Positions 7,443-11,223 of a stretch of 11,223 nt of DNA are shown here, in pieces. Made by a program: the position numbers and the translations under genes. The DNA comes from Lachnospiraceae bacterium (GTDB lineage Bacteria; Bacillota_A; Clostridia; Lachnospirales; Lachnospiraceae). The stretch spans positions 1 to 11,223 of the forward strand of contig JAFZJK010000029.1 of the NCBI GenBank assembly GCA_017553965.1. Direction: 5' to 3'. Position 1 is the stretch's first letter; the number at the start of each line of letters is the position of its first letter. The notes under the pieces are model-generated. The model saw only the letters and a program-made list of their open reading frames with translations. It did no database searches and was not told where the DNA came from.

Positions 7443-7568
7443 CGTTGCAGGGACTTGCATGCCGTTTTTAAAACGACATTATATCGAATTTAAAACCATA
7501 TTTGTGAAAAAAGCCTGCAATATTGAGGTTTTTACGACTCAATTACAGTTGGTAAAGGAAGAATTAAA
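7443..7568 (+). promoter_or_regulatory. Long structured 5' leader of the activase gene
   Basis: TTGCAGG (7445-7451) is the exact complement of CCTGCAA (7514-7520) and could close a long-range stem of seven pairs. Inside lies a small CGTT/AACG hairpin (7463-7475). Just after it, ATTGAG (7522-7527) and CTCAAT (7538-7543) form a second hairpin with a ten-base loop, ending some ten bases before the AAAGGAAG ribosome site (7554-7561). TTGCA also repeats directly at 7445 and 7455, one helical turn apart. I do not recognise a known riboswitch class. It may be a cis-regulatory RNA, a protein-binding leader, or nothing special. Confidence 0.35.
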
Positions 7569-10500
7569 ATGTACAAGTTTGGTATTGATATAGGATCTAC
7601 GACGGTTAAAGTCGTACTCCTTGACGAGAACAACAATAAGCTTTTCAGCGATTATAAAAGGCATTTCGCAAATATTCAGGAAACTCTTGCCGACCTTACA
7701 GAAGAGGCTTTAAAAGAATACCCGGGTATTGAGGCAGCATGCTCTATTACCGGTTCCGGCGGTCTTGCCATAGCCGAATTCTTAGGTATACCTTTTACGC
7801 AGGAAGTTATTGCTGTTTCCACTGCCATAGAACTTTTACCCGTTAAACCCGATGTTGCCATCGAGCTTGGCGGCGAAGATGCAAAGATCATATACTTCGG
7901 TTCCACCATCGAACAGAGAATGAACGGTATCTGTGCCGGCGGTACGGGATCATTCATCGACCAGATGGCTTCTCTTTTAAAAACGGATGCCTCAGGTCTT
8001 AACGAATACGCAAAAACCTACAAAGCTATATATCCTATCGCCGCACGCTGCGGCGTATTCGCAAAAAGCGATATCCAGCCCCTCATCAACGAAGGCGCAA
8101 CAAAGCCCGATCTTGCAGCCTCCATTTTCCAGGCAGTTGTAAACCAGACCATAAGCGGTCTTGCCTGTGGAAAACCTATAAGAGGCAAGGTTGTTTTTTT
8201 AGGAGGTCCGCTCACTTTCCTTTCGGAATTGAAAGCCGCATTCATCCGTACATTGAATCTTACCGATGAAACAGCTATATCTCCCAAGGATTCGCATCTT
8301 TTTGCAGCCAGCGGTGCAGCTCTTTCGTCATGTCTTCTTCCTGGAGGACATCCCTTACCCGAAAAGGATATCAAGTTCTTTAGCCTTAGCGAACTTCTTA
8401 CCACACTCAGGAATCATGTAAAGATCAAGTTTGAAGTAAGCCGTATGAGTCCTCTTTTCTCATCAAAAGAAGACTTTGAAGCATTTAAGGAAAGACATGC
8501 ATCCCATTCCGTTAAAAAAGCTTCCCTTTCCGATTATAAGGGAAATGCATATCTCGGTATCGATGCGGGCTCAACTACCACAAAGGTTGCACTCGTAGGT
8601 GAAAAAGGCGAGCTTTTATACTCATTTTACTCCAACAATAACGGAAGTCCCTTAAAGACAGCCATCAGATCAATAAAGGAAATATACGGAAAGCTTCCCG
8701 AGGGAGTAAAGATCGTACGTTCATGCTCCACCGGTTACGGCGAAGCTCTTATTAAAGCTGCGCTCATGCTGGATCAGGGTGAGGTTGAAACAGTTGCCCA
8801 CTATCAGGCAGCAGCATTTTTCGATCCCGAGGTCGACTGCATACTCGATATCGGCGGTCAGGATATGAAATGCATAAGGATAAAGGACGGTGCCGTTAAT
8901 TCTGTACAGCTTAACGAAGCATGTTCTTCGGGCTGCGGTTCATTTATAGAGACCTTTGCAAAATCACTTGATTATGAAATAGCCGACTTCTCAGATATAG
9001 CTCTTTTTGCTGAAAATCCCATAGACCTTGGAAGCCGCTGTACCGTATTTATGAATTCAAAGGTTAAGCAGGCACAGAAGGAAGGCGCAACGGTAGCCGA
9101 TATTTCCGCAGGTCTTGCCTACTCCGTTATCAAAAACGCTTTATATAAGGTTATCAAGGTTACCGATCCCAAGGATCTCGGCGAACATATCGTAGTTCAG
9201 GGCGGTACCTTCTATAATAATGCAGTACTCCGCGCATTGGAGTCCATACTCGGCTGCAATGCCATCCGTCCCGATATAGCAGGTATCATGGGTGCATTCG
9301 GTGCAGCTCTTATAGCAAGACGTGACTATGAAGCAGGCACTCCCACCACCATGCTTACCATCGACCAGATATCGGCTCTTACCTTTGAAACATCCATGAG
9401 CAGATGTAAAGGCTGTACCAATACCTGTATGCTTACCATCAACAGGTTCAGTGACGGCAGAAGGTTTATTTCCGGTAACAGATGTGAGCGCGGTATCGGC
9501 GGAGAAAAGAATAAGGACAACATCCCCAATCTTTATGATTACAAGCTTGACCGTGTATTCGGTTATACTTCACTTCCCGAAGCTGAAGCCGTACGCGGTA
9601 CCGTAGGTATCCCCAGAGTACTCAATATCTATGAGAATTATCCGTTCTGGCATACCTTCTTTACCAAGCTTAAATACAGAGTAATCCTCTCTCCTCTTTC
9701 CAGCCGTAAGATATACGAAATGGGTATCGAGTCCATTCCTTCGGAATCGGAATGCTATCCCGCCAAGCTTGCACACGGACATATAATGTGGCTGTTAAAG
9801 GAAGGCTGCAAGTTTATCTTCTATCCTTGCATTCCTTATGAAAGAATAGAGGCCGAAGGAGCAGGAAACCATTACAACTGCCCCATCGTTACTTCATACG
9901 GTGAAAACATTAAAAACAATGTCGAGGAACTCCGCGACGAAAATATCATATACATGGATCCCTTCCTTTCGCTCGAGAGCGAGGAAATAGTTACAGACCG
10001 CCTTGTAAAGCTCTTCTGTGACGAAAGTGCACGTTATTACCAAAACTTTACACATGACGAAGTAATGGCAGCAGCACGTGCCGCATGGCTTGAGCTTGCA
10101 TCCGCAAGACGTGACGTAGAAAGAAAGGGCGAGGAAACAATTGAATACTTAAAGCGTACCGGTAGAAAGGGTATTGTCCTTGCCGGACGTCCTTACCATA
10201 TCGATCCCGAGATCAATCACGGTATACCCGAAATGATAAACTCATACGGAGTTGCTGTGCTTACAGAGGACAGTATTTCCCATCTCGGAAAAGTTGACCG
10301 TCCTTTGATAGTAGTCGACCAGTGGATGTACCATTCAAGACTTTATGCGGCTGCTTCCTATGTACGTACCCAGAAGAATCTTGAGCTCGTACAGCTCAAT
10401 TCTTTCGGATGCGGTCTGGATGCAGTTACAACTGACGGTGTATCCGATATTCTTAATGCTTCGGGCAAGATCTACACAGTACTTAAGATAGACGAAGTCA

Positions 10501-11223
10501 ATAACTTAGGTGCCGCACGTATAAGGATACGTTCACTTCTTTCCGCAGTTAAGGACAGAGAAAAGAACAATTATATCCCTCATGTACATTCAGCAGCGGT
10601 TGAACGTGTAGTCTTTACCAAGGCTATGAAAAAAACATATACCCTTCTGGCTCCCAAGATGTCTCCCATACACTTTGAGGTATTGGAAGCTGCCATCAGG
10701 TCCGAAGGATATAAACTCGAAATACTGCAGAATGATGACAGAAGTGCCGTAGATGTCGGCCTTAAATACGTTAACAACGATGCATGTTATCCTTCGTTGA
10801 TCGTAGTCGGTCAGGTTATCCAGGCTCTTCAGTCCGGGAAATATGATGTTAACCATGTAGGTGTTATCTATACCCAGACCGGCGGCGGATGCCGTGCGAC
10901 AAACTATATCGGTCTGATCCGACGTGCACTTGCAAAGGCCGGTATGCCCCAGGTACCCGTACTTTCCATTAGTACTTCAGGTATAGAGAAGAACCCCGGA
11001 TTCAAATTCACTCCTTCACTTATAGTAAAGGTTATGCACGGTCTATGTTACGGTGATATCTTCCAGAAAGTTCTGTATCGTACAAGACCGTATGAAAAGG
11101 AACTCGGTTCAGCCAACGCTCTTCATAAAAAGTGGCTGGATATAGTGACCAAATCCCTGTCCAGAAAGGATTTCCGTTATACGTTCTTCTGGTCGGAATA
11201 CAAAAAGAATGTACGAAACATCA
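7569..11223 (+). CDS. Giant acyl-CoA dehydratase activase fusion (two BadF/BcrA-type ATPase domains plus dehydratase-like C-terminus); 3' end outside window
   Basis: The frame is open for 1218 codons and has no stop before the edge; family members are around 1400 aa. Start is ATG at 7569 with AAAGGAAG ahead. ATPase domain 1 shows [10 protein letters not shown] (5-14), LGGEDAK (100-106), Cys122 in CAGGTGSF and Cys161 in RCGVFAKSD. ATPase domain 2 repeats this with [10 protein letters not shown] (330-339), DIGGQDMK (427-434), Cys452 in CSSGCGSF and Cys491 in RCTVFMNS. A cysteine cluster follows (Cys613, 616, 620, 639), then a DUF2229-like region from about 678 with Cys729, Cys754 and Cys771, and a further region with Cys948, Cys1073, Cys1108 ([10 protein letters not shown]) and Cys1160, similar to 2-hydroxyacyl-CoA dehydratase components (COG3580/COG3581 type). 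Related activators use ATP to drive low-potential electron transfer from a [4Fe-4S] cluster. The substrate of the large fused version is not known to me. It should be cytoplasmic and oxygen-sensitive. It has no partner gene on its side within the window. Confidence 0.9.
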   Translation, partial: MYKFGIDIGSTTVKVVLLDENNNKLFSDYKRHFANIQETLADLTEEALKEYPGIEAACSITGSGGLAIAEFLGIPFTQEVIAVSTAIELLPVKPDVAIELGGEDAKIIYFGSTIEQRMNGICAGGTGSFIDQMASLLKTDASGLNEYAKTYKAIYPIAARCGVFAKSDIQPLINEGATKPDLAASIFQAVVNQTISGLACGKPIRGKVVFLGGPLTFLSELKAAFIRTLNLTDETAISPKDSHLFAASGAALSSCLLPGGHPLPEKDIKFFSLSELLTTLRNHVKIKFEVSRMSPLFSSKEDFEAFKERHASHSVKKASLSDYKGNAYLGIDAGSTTTKVALVGEKGELLYSFYSNNNGSPLKTAIRSIKEIYGKLPEGVKIVRSCSTGYGEALIKAALMLDQGEVETVAHYQAAAFFDPEVDCILDIGGQDMKCIRIKDGAVNSVQLNEACSSGCGSFIETFAKSLDYEIADFSDIALFAENPIDLGSRCTVFMNSKVKQAQKEGATVADISAGLAYSVIKNALYKVIKVTDPKDLGEHIVVQGGTFYNNAVLRALESILGCNAIRPDIAGIMGAFGAALIARRDYEAGTPTTMLTIDQISALTFETSMSRCKGCTNTCMLTINRFSDGRRFISGNRCERGIGGEKNKDNIPNLYDYKLDRVFGYTSLPEAEAVRGTVGIPRVLNIYENYPFWHTFFTKLKYRVILSPLSSRKIYEMGIESIPSESECYPAKLAHGHIMWLLKEGCKFIFYPCIPYERIEAEGAGNHYNCPIVTSYGENIKNNVEELRDENIIYMDPFLSLESEEIVTDRLVKLFCDESARYYQNFTHDEVMAAARAAWLELASARRDVERKGEETIEYLKRTGRKGIVLAGRPYHIDPEINHGIPEMINSYGVAVLTEDSISHLGKVDRPLIVVDQWMYHSRLYAAASYVRTQKNLELVQLNSFGCGLDAVTTDGVSDILNASGKIYTVLKIDEVNNLGAARIRIRSLLSAVKDREKNNYIPHVHSAAVERVVFTKAMKKTYTLLAPKMSPIHFEVLEAAIRSEGYKLEILQNDDRSAVDVGLKYVNNDACYPSLIVVGQVIQALQSGKYDVNHVGVIYTQTGGGCRATNYIGLIRRALAKAGMPQVPVLSISTSGIEKNPGFKFTPSLIVKVMHGLCYGDIFQKVLYRTRPYEKELGSANALHKKWLDIVTKSLSRKDFRYTFFWSEYKKNVRNI

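Noticed and set aside
7443..7568. Known riboswitch in the activase leader
   Set aside because: I could not match the conserved core of any class I know, so it is kept only as a structured leader.
7676..8404. Minus-strand open frames inside the activase gene
   Set aside because: They lie opposite an uninterrupted, motif-rich coding frame.
1..11223. CRISPR arrays, tRNA/rRNA genes, insertion sequences, phage genes
   Set aside because: No regular spaced repeats, tRNA cloverleaf, rRNA segments, transposase motifs or integrase motifs were seen on either strand.

Overview
The window looks like part of a low-to-mid-GC anaerobic Firmicutes chromosome, most likely a fibre-degrading Lachnospiraceae (Butyrivibrio/Roseburia-like). 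The grounds are the clear Shine-Dalgarno sequences (AGGAGG/GGAG), the run polA-coaE-ftsA-like, an intracellular xylan-type GH115 glucuronidase, and a giant oxygen-sensitive-type acyl-CoA dehydratase activase. The taxonomic call is inference from gene content; no rRNA or other marker is present.

Layout. Two divergent transcription units share a 291-bp control region (7278-7568). Leftward (minus strand), five closely packed genes run from 7277 to the left edge: a GH115 alpha-glucuronidase (960 aa), a small tail-anchored zinc-finger protein of anti-sigma type (110 aa), DNA polymerase I (946 aa from the preferred start), dephospho-CoA kinase CoaE (203 aa from the preferred start), and the first 167 codons of an FtsA-like actin-fold ATPase cut by the window edge. 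Gaps are 15, 54, 17 and 19 bp, with no convincing terminator between them, so they could be one transcript. Rightward (plus strand), one very long reading frame starts at 7569 and is still open at the right edge (1218 codons visible). It encodes a fusion of two BadF/BcrA/HgdC-type ATPase domains, a cysteine cluster, and a C-terminal part related to the 2-hydroxyacyl-CoA dehydratase components.

Control region. Each unit has a recognisable extended -10 promoter with 17-bp spacing. The GH115 leader carries a 21-bp near-perfect palindrome directly against its Shine-Dalgarno. The activase has a roughly 126-nt leader with a 7-bp long-range pairing and a second hairpin near the ribosome binding site.

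How the genes fit together. The GH115 enzyme has no signal peptide and should remove (4-O-methyl)glucuronic acid from imported xylan fragments. The next four genes are a possible membrane regulator and housekeeping functions (DNA repair, CoA synthesis, division/envelope-type ATPase), so the coupling of a catabolic gene to them is unexpected. The giant activase is the least understood protein here. Both of its ATPase halves keep the pair of cluster cysteines at the spacing known from the homodimeric HgdC activator, so a single chain may imitate the whole activator dimer and also carry its own electron acceptor.
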